A stretch of DNA of 64,000 nucleotides from Methylobacterium nonmethylotrophicum (GCF_004745635.1 NZ_SRLB01000018.1:62001-126000); one strand, 5' to 3'. Shown: positions 8,657 to 17,638, counted from the stretch's first letter. The notes: a model not told the origin generated them from the letters alone. Program-made: numbers and translations.

Positions 8657-10117
8657 CTACCGGAACGGCGGCTCGTCGAAGCTGCGCAGCTTGCGCGAGT
8701 GCAGCCCGTGCCGGTTGCCCCGCAGGGCGTCGAGGGTCGCGAGCCCGATCAGCAGGTGCTCGCCCACCGCCCGCTCGTAGAACGCGTTGGCGGCGCCCGG
8801 CAGCTTGATCTCGCCGTGCAGCGGCTTGTCGGAGACGCAGAGCAGCGTGCCGTAGGGCACCCGCAGCCGGTAGCCCTGCGCCGCGATGGTGCCGCTCTCC
8901 ATGTCGACGCCGATCGCCCGCGAGAGGTTGATCCGCCGGCGCTCCTGCGACCAGCGCAGCTCCCAGTTGCGGTCGTCGTACGTCACCACGGTGCCGGTGC
9001 GCAGGCGCTGCTTGAGGGCCTCGGCCCGCTCGCCGGTGACGCTGGCGGCGGCCTCCTGCAGCGCCACCTGGACCTCGGCGAGCGCCGGGATCGGCACGTC
9101 CGGCGGCACCAGTTCGTCGAGGATCCGGTCGCGGCGCAGATAGGCATGCGCCAGCACGTAGTCGCCGATGGTCTGCGACTGGCGCAGGCCCCCGCAATGG
9201 CCGACCATCAGCCAGCAATGCGGGCGGAGCACCGCGAGATGATCGGTGATCGTCTTGGCGTTGGAGGGGCCGACGCCGATATTGACGAGGCTGGTGCCTT
9301 GTCCTTGGCCGTCCCTGCCGACGAGGTGGTAGGCCGGCATCTGGAACCGGTGCCAGGGCGAGGCGGCGATGAGCGCGTCGGCCTGCGCGCCCGCCGCCTC
9401 CCCGGCCTCGACCGAGACCCCGCCGGGCAGGACCAGGCGGGCGTAGCGCTCCGGCTCCGCCGCCAAGGCCTTCAGGCCGACCCGCACGAACTGGTCGACG
9501 TAGCGGTGATAGTTGGTGAGCAGGATCCAGGGCTGGATCTGGCGCCAGTCGGCCCCGGTATAGTGCACGAGGCGGCGCAGGGAGTAGTCGACCCGCGGCC
9601 CGTCGAACAGGGCGAGCGGCCGGGGCTCGTCGCCGGCGTCGAGCCACAGCCCGTCGGCGATCTCGTCGCCGACGCTCGACAGCATCGGGGTCGGGAAGTG
9701 GCGCGCGAGGTCGCTCGAGGTGACGCCGCGGGCCAGTTCCGCACCGGGCTCGACCACGTAGGGGTACGGGATCTCCTGGGCGCTCAGGCCCACCTCGATC
9801 GTGGCGCCGTAATCCTGAACCAGCGGGCGCAGCTGCTCGAGCAGGTAGGCGCGGAAATGCGCCGGCTGGGTGAGCGTGGTGGCGTAGACGCCCGGCCCCT
9901 GGAACTTCGCGGTGGCGCGGGTGATGCGCGGCATCGGGCCCGTGGGGCGATAGGTCAGGCGCAGCTCGGGATAGCGGAAGGTCAGCCGCTCGGCGGCGTC
10001 CGGGGCGACGCCCTCGGCGAGGAAGCGCGACAGGGCGTCCCGCAGGCTCCCGGTGGCGGCGGCGTGGAGCGCCGCCAGGCGGTCGACCGCCGTCTCGGGG
10101 TCGGCCACGGTCTCCAT
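8657..10117 (-). CDS. amn: AMP nucleosidase
   Basis: It hydrolyses AMP to adenine and ribose 5-phosphate and helps control the adenylate pool. The 486-residue product is close in length to E. coli Amn (484). The N-terminal domain (FRYPELRLTY, KFQGPGVYATTLTQP) precedes the nucleoside-phosphorylase-like catalytic domain, with NIGVGPSNAKTITDHLAVLRPHCWLMVGHCGGL and VDMESGTIAAQGYRLRVPYGTLLCVSDKPLHGEIKLPG as family hallmarks. The start is ATG (METVADPETAVD); an in-frame GTG 24 bases upstream is possible. A small unknown gene follows 7 bases downstream. The upstream neighbour, TrmO-like, is divergent. Confidence 0.93.
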   Translation of the reverse strand: METVADPETAVDRLAALHAAATGSLRDALSRFLAEGVAPDAAERLTFRYPELRLTYRPTGPMPRITRATAKFQGPGVYATTLTQPAHFRAYLLEQLRPLVQDYGATIEVGLSAQEIPYPYVVEPGAELARGVTSSDLARHFPTPMLSSVGDEIADGLWLDAGDEPRPLALFDGPRVDYSLRRLVHYTGADWRQIQPWILLTNYHRYVDQFVRVGLKALAAEPERYARLVLPGGVSVEAGEAAGAQADALIAASPWHRFQMPAYHLVGRDGQGQGTSLVNIGVGPSNAKTITDHLAVLRPHCWLMVGHCGGLRQSQTIGDYVLAHAYLRRDRILDELVPPDVPIPALAEVQVALQEAAASVTGERAEALKQRLRTGTVVTYDDRNWELRWSQERRRINLSRAIGVDMESGTIAAQGYRLRVPYGTLLCVSDKPLHGEIKLPGAANAFYERAVGEHLLIGLATLDALRGNRHGLHSRKLRSFDEPPFR

Positions 10118-10234
10118 CGGTCTCAGCTCGTCGGCGAACACGGTCGATCGGTCTCCCTGATGCCCGGCGGGCCAGCCTATACCGGGCGAGGCGGCGGGGC
10201 GACCCGGATCCCGCACGGTTCGACGAGGTGAGGC

Positions 10235-10828
10235 ATGAGCGAGGCGGATGCGGGGAATTCCGGCGCGGGGTTCGGCCCGCGCCCGGGCGAGGAGGCGGTC
10301 GCGCTGCCGGCGGCTTACGATGCCGGGCTCTACTTCGTCGGCCGGGTGCGCACGCCCTGGACCCGGCGGGAGGAGTGCCCGCGCAACTCGGCGCAGTCGG
10401 ACGCGGTCTGCACCCTGGAGGTCGAGCCCCGCTTCGCCCCGGCCCTGCGCCGCCTCGACGGAACCACCCACCTGCTCGTCCTCTACTGGATGGACCGGGC
10501 GCCGCGGAACCTGGTGGCGCAGCAGCCCCGCCACGCGCCCGAGCCGCGCGGCACCTTCGCGCTGCGCTCGCCGGCCCGCCCCAACCCGATCGCCGTCTCG
10601 GTGGTGGAACTCCTCGGCATCGCCGGCGGACAGGTGCGCGTGCGCGGGCTCGACTGCCTCGACGGCACGCCGCTCCTCGACATCAAGCCCTACTTCGCCT
10701 CGACCGATGCGCGGCCGGAAGCCCGCGTCGGCTGGCGCGAGGCGGACGCCGCCCGCGTAGCCGACGCGGCCCGCGGGCCCGACCCGTCCGAGGTCAGCGG
10801 CCCCGCAGGCGGGCGAGACGCGCCTTGA
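10235..10828 (+). CDS. trmO: TrmO-like tRNA (t6A37) N6-methyltransferase / TsaA-domain protein
   Basis: The TsaA (YaeB-like) beta-barrel family uses S-adenosylmethionine; E. coli TrmO methylates t6A37 of threonine tRNA. The 197-residue product starts with VGRVRTPWTRREECPRNS, then LVLYWMDRA, the SAM-binding stretch RSPARPNPIAVSVVEL and the signature LDGTPLLDIKPYF. It ends in an Asp/Ala/Arg-rich tail. It is shorter than E. coli TrmO (235) because the C-terminal insert domain is missing, as in many bacteria. An ATG follows GAGG. Its 3' end overlaps the convergent CelD-like gene by 35 bases. Confidence 0.82.
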   Translation: MSEADAGNSGAGFGPRPGEEAVALPAAYDAGLYFVGRVRTPWTRREECPRNSAQSDAVCTLEVEPRFAPALRRLDGTTHLLVLYWMDRAPRNLVAQQPRHAPEPRGTFALRSPARPNPIAVSVVELLGIAGGQVRVRGLDCLDGTPLLDIKPYFASTDARPEARVGWREADAARVADAARGPDPSEVSGPAGGRDAP

Positions 10829-11945
10829 TCCAACCCTTGGCGGCGTGCTGGCGCCGGGCTCGGTTCGCCACGCGCTCCGGCGACGGCCCGCCCGGGGGCG
10901 AGAGCACGATCTCGGCGATGCGGGTGCGCTCGGGGTACAGGTCGTCGAGGACCGCACTGTCCAGGGTCGCCGAATCGAGCCGGTCGGCGAAGCGGCTCTC
11001 GTGCAGGGCCCGCACGATCTCGGCCTCGAGCAGCACGCCGGGGGCGAGGTGGCGCAGAGCCTCGTCGTAGGCCGTCTTGAGGAGCGTCGCGGTGCCGCCG
11101 CCGACGAGGGCGAGGCTCGCGGCGACCACCCGACCGTCGAGGCGCAGCAGGTCGGCCCGCGCCGTCACCGGCCCGCCGCCGGCGCGAAACAGGTCCCGGG
11201 CGAAATCCGCGGTCTCGCGGCGGCACGCGAGCGCCGTGCCGGCCCGCCCCTTCCAGCCGCTCGCCTCGAGCGCCAGGAAGGCCTCGACCGCGCGGGCGAG
11301 ATCGCCGTCCGGCCCCACGGCCTCGATCGTCACCGCGCCGGCCTCGTCCAGGCGCCGCCGGCGCCGGCGCAGGTCCTTGAGACGGCCCTTGTGCGGGTGC
11401 GCCGTCAGGAAGGCGTCGTGGCTCGCCCGCCGGTCGAGCACGGGGCGCAGGACGCTCGCGACCTCCGCCCGGCCCCAGCCGTCGCGGGCAAGCGCCGCGA
11501 GGAGCGCCGGCCCGACCGGCCCGTCCGTCGGCAGCAGCGGCCACCACCACGGGCAGCCAAGCGCCCGCATGCCGGCGGCGAGGCTCGCGAGCGCCGGCGC
11601 GCCCTCGGGGCCCGCGGCGACGAGCGGGGCCGTCACGGTGAGGTAGGGCGAGGCGAAGGGCCGGGCGACACGACCGAGCCCGAGGGGGCCGCGCCCGGTC
11701 CGGAACGGCAGCAGGGCCAGGAGCTGCGGGCCGGCCCGCACCGCGAGGCAGGCGAGATCCGCCGGCCCCAGGCGATGATCGCGATGCGCCTCCAGCACCC
11801 GCCGGGAATAGTCGGGATTCGATCCGGCGGCCCGGGCCGCCAGGGCGTCCCAGGCGGCGGGCTCCCGGCTCAGCCGCGACAGGTCCGTGACCTCGCAGAC
11901 CAGGTCCGCGGCCCGCCCGGGCAAGGGGATCGCGTGGGCGTTCAT
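10794..11945 (-). CDS. CelD/BcsL-type GNAT acyltransferase (polysaccharide-associated)
   Basis: A 383-residue protein with the double-GNAT fold of the CelD / Acetyltransf_6 family, found in cellulose and exopolysaccharide loci. The C-terminal half carries the diagnostic FLALEASGWKGRAGTAL segment and LLRLDGRVVAASLAL, followed by KTAYDEALRHLAPGVLLEAEIV. The start codon overlaps the stop of the upstream flippase gene (ATGA, 11942-11945), which indicates translational coupling and joint function in surface polysaccharide assembly. The acceptor and acyl donor are unknown. The 3' end runs 35 bases into the convergent TrmO-like gene. Confidence 0.82.
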   Translation of the reverse strand: MNAHAIPLPGRAADLVCEVTDLSRLSREPAAWDALAARAAGSNPDYSRRVLEAHRDHRLGPADLACLAVRAGPQLLALLPFRTGRGPLGLGRVARPFASPYLTVTAPLVAAGPEGAPALASLAAGMRALGCPWWWPLLPTDGPVGPALLAALARDGWGRAEVASVLRPVLDRRASHDAFLTAHPHKGRLKDLRRRRRRLDEAGAVTIEAVGPDGDLARAVEAFLALEASGWKGRAGTALACRRETADFARDLFRAGGGPVTARADLLRLDGRVVAASLALVGGGTATLLKTAYDEALRHLAPGVLLEAEIVRALHESRFADRLDSATLDSAVLDDLYPERTRIAEIVLSPPGGPSPERVANRARRQHAAKGWIKARLARLRGR

Positions 11946-13252
11946 CGGGCGAAGGCCGGGGTGAGAAGGCCGAGGCGGCGATGGGCGAGGACGGCCAGCA
12001 CGCCGCCGCGGCCGGCGGTGACGAGGGCGGCGGCCAGCGCCGCCCCGCCGAGCCCGAGGAGCGGCACCAGCGCCAGGGTGAGGAGAACCGCCGCCGCGAG
12101 GAGCGCGACCGTGACGGCGGCGCAGGCGCGCTCGGCTCCCAGCATGGTCAGGAGGTCCTCCGCCGGCCCGCAGGCGGCGGCGAGGCCGTGGCCGGCGACC
12201 AGCACGGCGAGGAGCGGCAGGGCGGCGCGGAAGTCAGGCCCGAACAGGCCGAGCAGCAGCGGGCCGGCCGCCACCACGGCGAGGCCGGTGGCGAGCGTGG
12301 CGAGGAACGTCAGCCGCGACCAGCGCCGCACCAGCGCCTCGAGCCCGGCCCGGTCGCCGCGCGCCTGCGCCCCGGCGAAACGCTGCGCGGTGACCGAGGA
12401 GGCGGCGTACTGGACGAAGACCACGAATTGCAAAAGCCGCGTCGCCGCGAAATAGGCGCCGACCTCCGCGGGCGGCAGCAGGAAGCCGAGCACCAGCACG
12501 TCGACGAAGTTGAAGCCGGAGCCGGCGAGGTCGATCAGCGCCATCGGCAGCGCCGCCCGCATCCAGTCGCGCCACGGATACAGCGCCCGGGTGGGACGCG
12601 CCTCGGCCGCAAGGCGCCGCAGCAGGATCGCGGCCTGGAAGGCGAGCGACAGGGCGGTGGCGGCGAGCGTGCAGGCCACGGCCACGGAGGCCTCCGCCGG
12701 CGCGCCGATGCCGACCGCCGCGAGCATCAGCCCCATGATCAGCCCCTGCCGCAGCAGGTAGGGCGGCGCCACGGCGAGCAGCGTCCAGTCGCGGCCGCGC
12801 GCCACGCCCTCGCAGAAATCCTGGAGCGCGAAGAGCGGCAGCACCAGCGCGGCGACGAGGATCGCGGCCGTCTGGGCACCGGTGACGAGGCCCGGGACAA
12901 ACCACAGTACAGCGGCGCCGATCACCGCCAGGGCCGCGGCGGCGGCGAGCGAGAAGACGGCCCCGAAGACGAGGAAGCCGCGCGCCGGCCCGCCGGCCTC
13001 CTTCGCCCGGTAGGTCGGCAGGAACCGGCAGGCGGCCTGGGACAGGCCCCAGGTCGAGGCATGGCCGAGAAGCGCGGTCCAGACCCAGATCGTGGCGAAG
13101 ATCCCGTATTCCCCGGCTCCCATCAGCCGCGCCATCAGCACCTGGGCCACGAAGGCGCAGGCCGCCGCGGCGATCCGCACGCCGAAGACCGCGAGCGCGG
13201 TGCCGGCCCGTCCGCCCGCCTCCGCCTCGCCGAGAGAAGCCCCGGCCGCCAT
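11942..13252 (-). CDS. Wzx-type oligosaccharide flippase (MOP superfamily)
   Basis: A 436-residue integral membrane protein with about 12-14 hydrophobic segments, of the polysaccharide biosynthesis / MATE-like MOP superfamily. Such proteins flip lipid-linked oligosaccharides across the inner membrane. The first helix (FGVRIAAAACAFVAQVLMARLMGAGEYGIF) is typical, with the loop GEYGIFATIWVW. The start ATG (MAAGASLGEAEAGG) leaves a short cytoplasmic N-terminus; longer frames upstream are not supported. It is coupled by a 4-base overlap to the CelD-like acyltransferase gene. The pair is isolated from glycosyltransferase genes, so the glycan is unknown. Confidence 0.85.
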   Translation of the reverse strand: MAAGASLGEAEAGGRAGTALAVFGVRIAAAACAFVAQVLMARLMGAGEYGIFATIWVWTALLGHASTWGLSQAACRFLPTYRAKEAGGPARGFLVFGAVFSLAAAAALAVIGAAVLWFVPGLVTGAQTAAILVAALVLPLFALQDFCEGVARGRDWTLLAVAPPYLLRQGLIMGLMLAAVGIGAPAEASVAVACTLAATALSLAFQAAILLRRLAAEARPTRALYPWRDWMRAALPMALIDLAGSGFNFVDVLVLGFLLPPAEVGAYFAATRLLQFVVFVQYAASSVTAQRFAGAQARGDRAGLEALVRRWSRLTFLATLATGLAVVAAGPLLLGLFGPDFRAALPLLAVLVAGHGLAAACGPAEDLLTMLGAERACAAVTVALLAAAVLLTLALVPLLGLGGAALAAALVTAGRGGVLAVLAHRRLGLLTPAFAR

Positions 13253-13494
13253 CCCGCCGCTCCGCCAACCCGCGCCGCGCGAGGCTCCTCGATAGCGGTC
13301 CGGGCTTGCGGGGGAGTTAAGTGGATCGGATGAAATGCGGCGGGGCTGGAGACGGGATGTCCTGGGAGGCGCGCCGGCCCGCTTCGCGCGCGAGAGGTTT
13401 GCTGCGGGCCCTGCAAGACATCGCAGCGGGCAGGCCGCGCGGCGGCGCCGCACCGGCACGACCATCCAGGCCCTGTCGAACCGCGCGGAGTCCC

Positions 13495-13947
13495 TTACGG
13501 CTCCGCGGCCGGCGCGACCGCCGACGCCTCGCTGTCCGGACGGGGCTCGGCGTTGGCGAAGGCCTTGGTGGTGAGCAGCGGCTCGAGGCGGCGGGCCAGC
13601 TCCTGGCCGAGATGGCGGGCGTAGGGGCCGGTGAAGTAGCGGCCGCCGGCGCCGCGGCCCTCGAGGTGGTCGCGGGCCTTGGTCATCGCATCGACCTCCG
13701 GCCGGCACAGGAAGCCGATCACCCCGGCCGCCTCGTACCAGCGGCCGGCCCGGGCATGGGCCAGGGCCGCCGGGTTGTTGCCGATCGTCTCGGCGAAGCA
13801 GTCGGTCGCCGCCTGCTCCAGCGGCGCGAGCACCGCGCGCCGGTGCTCGGCCCGGGAGACCGGCGCCGCCGCCGCCGGGTGGGCCGCGGCGGCCAGCTCG
13901 ACCGCCGCGAGGGTCCAGATCACACCGTAAAGCAGAGCTCTCATCAT
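13495..13947 (-). CDS. Secreted hypothetical protein
   Basis: A 150-residue protein with a signal peptide (MMRALLYGVIWTLAAVELAAAAHPAAA). The mature part is helical, with two Cys (TDCFAETIGN and IGFLCRPEVDAM) that could form a disulfide. It ends in an Ala/Pro/Glu-rich tail. No family is recognised. The double ATG at 13942-13947 is taken as the start because it yields the signal peptide; the frame stays open to 14037. It stands between the flippase gene and another small secreted protein, all leftward. Confidence 0.6.
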   Translation of the reverse strand: MMRALLYGVIWTLAAVELAAAAHPAAAAPVSRAEHRRAVLAPLEQAATDCFAETIGNNPAALAHARAGRWYEAAGVIGFLCRPEVDAMTKARDHLEGRGAGGRYFTGPYARHLGQELARRLEPLLTTKAFANAEPRPDSEASAVAPAAEP

Positions 13948-14127
13948 CCGGGCCTCGGCCGAATCAACCGCCTTGTTCCGGGCAAGCCTCATGCCGATCA
14001 TGGGCGGATCTGCGGCGAAACACGGAGAAATATACACGCGTCCCGGCCGAGCCTGTGTTGCCGCGAAGCCAGGCCAGGAGAAATTCGGTCTGCGGGAACT
14101 TGGCCGGACGGAGCGCGGCCGGGAGAA

Positions 14128-14514
14128 TCAGCCGCGGCGTTCGGCGTTCCAGCGGCCCTTGCAGACGGTCGAGCCGGAGGTGGTCCAGGTGCCGTTGCCG
14201 GTGCCGTCGCCGAGGCGCCCGACCACCTGGGCGGCGGCGTCGCCCCGGCTGATCGTCGCCCGGACGCCGCCGCTCGGCTGCACCCGGCCCGTGATGGTGA
14301 AATCCCCGCCGCCCGCGTAGCGGGCCTGGCCGTTCTGGATGATGACGCCGTAGCGGTAGGCCCGGTCGCAGGAGCCGCTCTCGGTGATGACCTCGACGCT
14401 CCAGGTGCCGTCGAAGCGGTTCTGTGCCTGGGCGCGGCCCTTGGCGGCGAGGGCGGGCGCGACGGCGGCCGCCAGACAAGCTCCCGCCGCGAGGGCGGAC
14501 ACGATCAGCCTCAT
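14128..14514 (-). CDS. Secreted hypothetical protein, small beta-rich domain
   Basis: A 128-residue protein with a signal peptide (MRLIVSALAAGACLAAAVAPALAAK). The mature domain starts NRFDGTWSVEVITESGSCDRAYRY and ends GTWTTSGSTVCKGRWNAERRG. The WSVEVIT and GTWTTSG strands and two Cys suggest a small beta-barrel of a type common as duplicated secreted proteins in methylobacteria. The function is unknown. It lies 73 bases downstream of the UdgX gene on the same strand and could be a distal member of that transcript, though a separate promoter is as likely. Confidence 0.65.
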   Translation of the reverse strand: MRLIVSALAAGACLAAAVAPALAAKGRAQAQNRFDGTWSVEVITESGSCDRAYRYGVIIQNGQARYAGGGDFTITGRVQPSGGVRATISRGDAAAQVVGRLGDGTGNGTWTTSGSTVCKGRWNAERRG

Positions 14515-14587
14515 GGTCCTCGTTTCCCGGTTCGGTCTGGCGACAAACTCGGCAGCACGGGGTTGGTTGCCGCAGTGCAGCGTTTCC

Positions 14588-16063
14588 TCAGCAGGCGTCC
14601 TCGCGATCCTGGACCGGCCCCGCCGCGGCCGGCACCGCTTCGGAGGCCAGGACGGCTGCCGAGACGGCGGCGCGCCGCAGGTCGTCGAGGAAGCCCGCAT
14701 AGGCCTCGCTCCGCGCCTCGTCGGGCAGGCGCAGCAGGTAGGAGGGGTGGACGGTGATGAAGCCCCGGTACGGCCTGTCCCCGAACGAGGCCGGGCCGCG
14801 GGCGCGGGTGATCGGGACCGGCCGGCCGGAGAGCGCCAGCGCGGCCGTGGCGCCGAGCGCCACCACGACACGCGGGGCCACGAAGGCGAGCTCGCGCTCG
14901 AGCCACCAGCGGTAATGCGCGACCTCGCCGGCGGTCGGCGTCCGGTGGAGGCGGCGCTTGCCGCGCACCTCGAACTTGAAGTGCTTGACCGCATTGGTGA
15001 GGTAGGCCCGGTCGCGGTCGATCCCCGCTTCCCGCAGGGCCCGGGACAGGAGCTGGCCCGCCGGCCCGACGAAGGGCCGGCCCTGCAGGTCCTCCTGGTC
15101 GCCCGGCTGCTCGCCCACGAAGGCGAGGGCGGCCCCGAGCGGGCCTTCCCCCAGCACCGCCTGCGTCGCGCCCGGCACCAGGGGCTCGGAGGCGCGGATG
15201 ATCGCGTTCAGCGCCGCGAGGGAGGCGGGCTCCTGCGCCGCCATGGCGGCGAGCGCCCGGGCCGGCACGCGCTTGACCGGCGGCTCGGGGGCGCGGGCGA
15301 TCATCTGCCCGACGCGGCGGCCGGCCTCGCGGACGAGGCCGGGGATCGCCGCCGTCTCGGGCAGGTTGTGCCAGTACTTCTTCGGCATCTCGGCCCGCAT
15401 CGCCGCGAGGTTGGTGCGAGCGGGGTTGAAGGTGCTCGAATAGTAGTCGGTCCACCCGGCCTCGAAGGCGTCGACCTCCGGCACGTCCTCGCGCCGGCCG
15501 GGGGGCCCGAAGCTCAGGGAGGATCCGTCCCAGTGCGCCGAGCCGTCCGGGGTCAGGATCGACCAGTCGAAGGACGGGAAGCGGGCGGCGAAGAACGGCG
15601 CGGCCTCCGCCAGGATGTGGTGCTCGGGCTCGAACCAGGCGGCGAAGCGCTCGCGTCCGCCCTCCCCGGCCCCGGCGCGGCGGAAGCGCAGGAAGGCGTG
15701 CATCTTGTGCAGGTCGCGCCCCACCGCCTTGCGCATCAGGGACAGGCGATGGACCAGCGGGTCGCTCGCCACCTCGGCGAGGTGGCGCTCACCCTGCAAG
15801 ACACGCCAGACCAGGCGGTGGAGCAGGCCGTAGCGCTCCGGGTCGCGGTGCATCACGACCGGCGATACGAGGGCGGCCACCGCCCGCGGGAGGGCGAGCG
15901 CCGGCGCCGCGGCCGAGGCCTCCTCGGGAAACAGCGATGCGGCATCGCCCTCGACCCAGGTCACCGCCTCCGGCGGCACGTTCGCCTGGGCGAGGTGCCG
16001 GATCGCCGCGCGAAACCCGCCGAGGTCGGCGCCGGGCCGCAGCCGGATCGTGCGGGCGCGCAT
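14588..16063 (-). CDS. udgX: UdgX family uracil-DNA-binding protein with N-terminal DUF4130
   Basis: The 491-residue protein joins two modules. Residues about 85-245 match the DUF4130 domain that accompanies radical-SAM partners. Residues about 290-480 are a UdgX-type uracil-DNA glycosylase fold. UdgX of Mycobacterium does not release uracil-excised DNA but becomes covalently bound to it through a His in its KRRIH loop. Here GEQPGDQED lies at 317-325, the loop reads KRRLH at 369-373 (His373 the candidate nucleophile) and HPSYLLR at 439-445. The Fe-S type positions common to family 4 UDGs should be checked by alignment. The start abuts the stop of the radical-SAM gene (16063/16064) with no gap, so the two are coupled. 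Confidence 0.93.
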   Translation of the reverse strand: MRARTIRLRPGADLGGFRAAIRHLAQANVPPEAVTWVEGDAASLFPEEASAAAPALALPRAVAALVSPVVMHRDPERYGLLHRLVWRVLQGERHLAEVASDPLVHRLSLMRKAVGRDLHKMHAFLRFRRAGAGEGGRERFAAWFEPEHHILAEAAPFFAARFPSFDWSILTPDGSAHWDGSSLSFGPPGRREDVPEVDAFEAGWTDYYSSTFNPARTNLAAMRAEMPKKYWHNLPETAAIPGLVREAGRRVGQMIARAPEPPVKRVPARALAAMAAQEPASLAALNAIIRASEPLVPGATQAVLGEGPLGAALAFVGEQPGDQEDLQGRPFVGPAGQLLSRALREAGIDRDRAYLTNAVKHFKFEVRGKRRLHRTPTAGEVAHYRWWLERELAFVAPRVVVALGATAALALSGRPVPITRARGPASFGDRPYRGFITVHPSYLLRLPDEARSEAYAGFLDDLRRAAVSAAVLASEAVPAAAGPVQDREDAC

Positions 16064-17275
16064 CTAGAACAGGCTCAGCTGGCGCGGCGGCTCGGCGAGG
16101 CGCGCCCGCAGGTCGAGCCGGTCGGTGAGCCGCACCGGCGCGTAGTCGGCGGCGATGAGGAACGGCCGGGCGCGCTTCAGCCCCGAGGTCAGGCGGGCGA
16201 CGTCGTCGAGCCGCAAGGTCGCGTGGCGCCGCGCCGCCACGATCTTGTCGACCGCCCGCACCCCGAGGCCCGGCACCCGCAGCAGCATCTCGCGCTCGGC
16301 CCGGTTGACGTCGACCGGGAAGCGGTCGCGGTGGCGCAAAGCCCAGGCGAGCTTGGGATCGACGTCGAGGGCGAGCATGCCGGATTCGGTCGCCCCCGCG
16401 ACGTCGTCGGGCGAGAACGCATAGTACCGCATCAGCCAGTCGGCCTGGTACAGCCGGTGCTCGCGCTGCAACGGCGGGGATTGGCTCGGCAGGATCGAGG
16501 CCGCGTCGGGAATCGGGCTGAAGGCCGAGTAGTAGATCCGCTTCAGGCCGTAATGGTCGTAGAGCCGGGCGCTGGTGCGGATCAGCGATTCGTCGGTGCT
16601 GGCATCCGCCCCGACGATGACCTGCGTCGACTGGCCGGCGGGGGCGAAGCGGCGGCGCTCCTCCTTGGCCTGCAGGATGCGCTCGCCCATCTGGCCCATC
16701 GCCGTCTGGATCGCGGCGCCGTCCTTCTCGGGCGCCAGCCGCTCCAGGCTCGCCTCGGTCGGCAGCTCCAGGTTGATCGAGAGCCGGTCGGCGTAGAGGC
16801 CGGCCTGCTCGATCAGCCACGGGCTCGCCTCGGGGATCGTCTTCAGGTGGATGTAGCCGCGAAAGCCGTGGCGCTGGCGCAAGGCCTTCGCCACCCGGAT
16901 CAGCTGCTCCATCGTGTGGTCGGGCGAGCGGATGATGCCGGAGGAGAGAAACAGCCCCTCGATGTAGTTGCGCTTGTAGAACTCGACCGTCAGCGTCACC
17001 ACCTCGTCGACCGAGAACTTGGCCCGCCGGACGTTCGAGGAGCGCCGGTTGACGCAATAGGCGCAGTCGAACAGGCAGTAATTGGTGAGCAGGATCTTCA
17101 AGAGCGAGACGCAACGCCCGTCCGGCGTGTAGGCGTGGCAGATGCCGGCCCCGGTCGTGGAGCCGAGCCCGCCGGCCTCGGCCTTGCGCCGCGGCGCGCC
17201 GGACGAGGCGCAGGAGGCATCGTACTTCGCGGCGTCGGCGAGGATCGTGAGCTTCGTCTTCAGGGCGTCGTCCAT
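16064..17275 (-). CDS. Putative DNA modification/repair radical SAM protein (UdgX partner)
   Basis: A 403-residue radical-SAM protein of the UdgX-linked family. The [4Fe-4S]/SAM motif is CLFDCAYC (Cys67, Cys71, Cys74), in the family context LLTNYCLFDCAYCVNRRSSN. The N-terminal Cys-rich stretch (CASSG, GICHAYTPDGRCVSLLKIL) is characteristic. Near the C-terminus, LLRVPGLGVRAVDKIVAARR is a helix-hairpin-helix motif, expected for non-specific DNA binding. The downstream UdgX gene starts immediately after its stop. The reaction is unknown; context suggests a modified or damaged pyrimidine in DNA. The start ATG (MDDALKTKL) is clear. Confidence 0.93.
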   Translation of the reverse strand: MDDALKTKLTILADAAKYDASCASSGAPRRKAEAGGLGSTTGAGICHAYTPDGRCVSLLKILLTNYCLFDCAYCVNRRSSNVRRAKFSVDEVVTLTVEFYKRNYIEGLFLSSGIIRSPDHTMEQLIRVAKALRQRHGFRGYIHLKTIPEASPWLIEQAGLYADRLSINLELPTEASLERLAPEKDGAAIQTAMGQMGERILQAKEERRRFAPAGQSTQVIVGADASTDESLIRTSARLYDHYGLKRIYYSAFSPIPDAASILPSQSPPLQREHRLYQADWLMRYYAFSPDDVAGATESGMLALDVDPKLAWALRHRDRFPVDVNRAEREMLLRVPGLGVRAVDKIVAARRHATLRLDDVARLTSGLKRARPFLIAADYAPVRLTDRLDLRARLAEPPRQLSLF

Positions 17276-17428
17276 GTCCGCAACCTGGCTCCCGTTCCTG
17301 ATTTGTTCAAGACGGAAGCGCCGGATTCCCCGTGGTCGAAAGCCGCATCGGGACAGCCCGGAACCCGCGGCGGGGCCGTGCCGTTGTCCGCCTGATTGGA
17401 GTTCTTCTAATTCACAAGGAGAGGCCGC

Positions 17429-17638
17429 ATGGCGACGAACCCGTCCGCGAACTGCCGGAGCTGCCGCTACTACGACGACCACAAGCTCAACGCCGGCGCC
17501 CCGCAGGGCGACGAGGGCCTGTGCCGCTTCAACCCGCCGGTGAGCCAGCCGGAGCCGCAGGGCCACGGCCTGTGGCCGGTGGTCTCGGCCCAGGATTGGT
17601 GCGGGCATTTCTCGCCGGAGATGATGGCGGGCGAGTGA
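17429..17638 (+). CDS. Small conserved-type Cys protein (69 aa)
   Basis: A 69-residue soluble protein with four Cys arranged CRSCRYY ... LCRF ... WCGHF (Cys9, Cys12, Cys32, Cys58). The pattern suggests binding of one metal ion or a disulfide pair. A strong site (AAGGAGAG) precedes the ATG. It is transcribed away from the radical-SAM/UdgX pair across a 153-base gap and ends before a strong terminator, so it is a self-contained gene. No function is known to me. The position next to a DNA-repair pair may or may not be meaningful. Confidence 0.7.
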   Translation: MATNPSANCRSCRYYDDHKLNAGAPQGDEGLCRFNPPVSQPEPQGHGLWPVVSAQDWCGHFSPEMMAGE

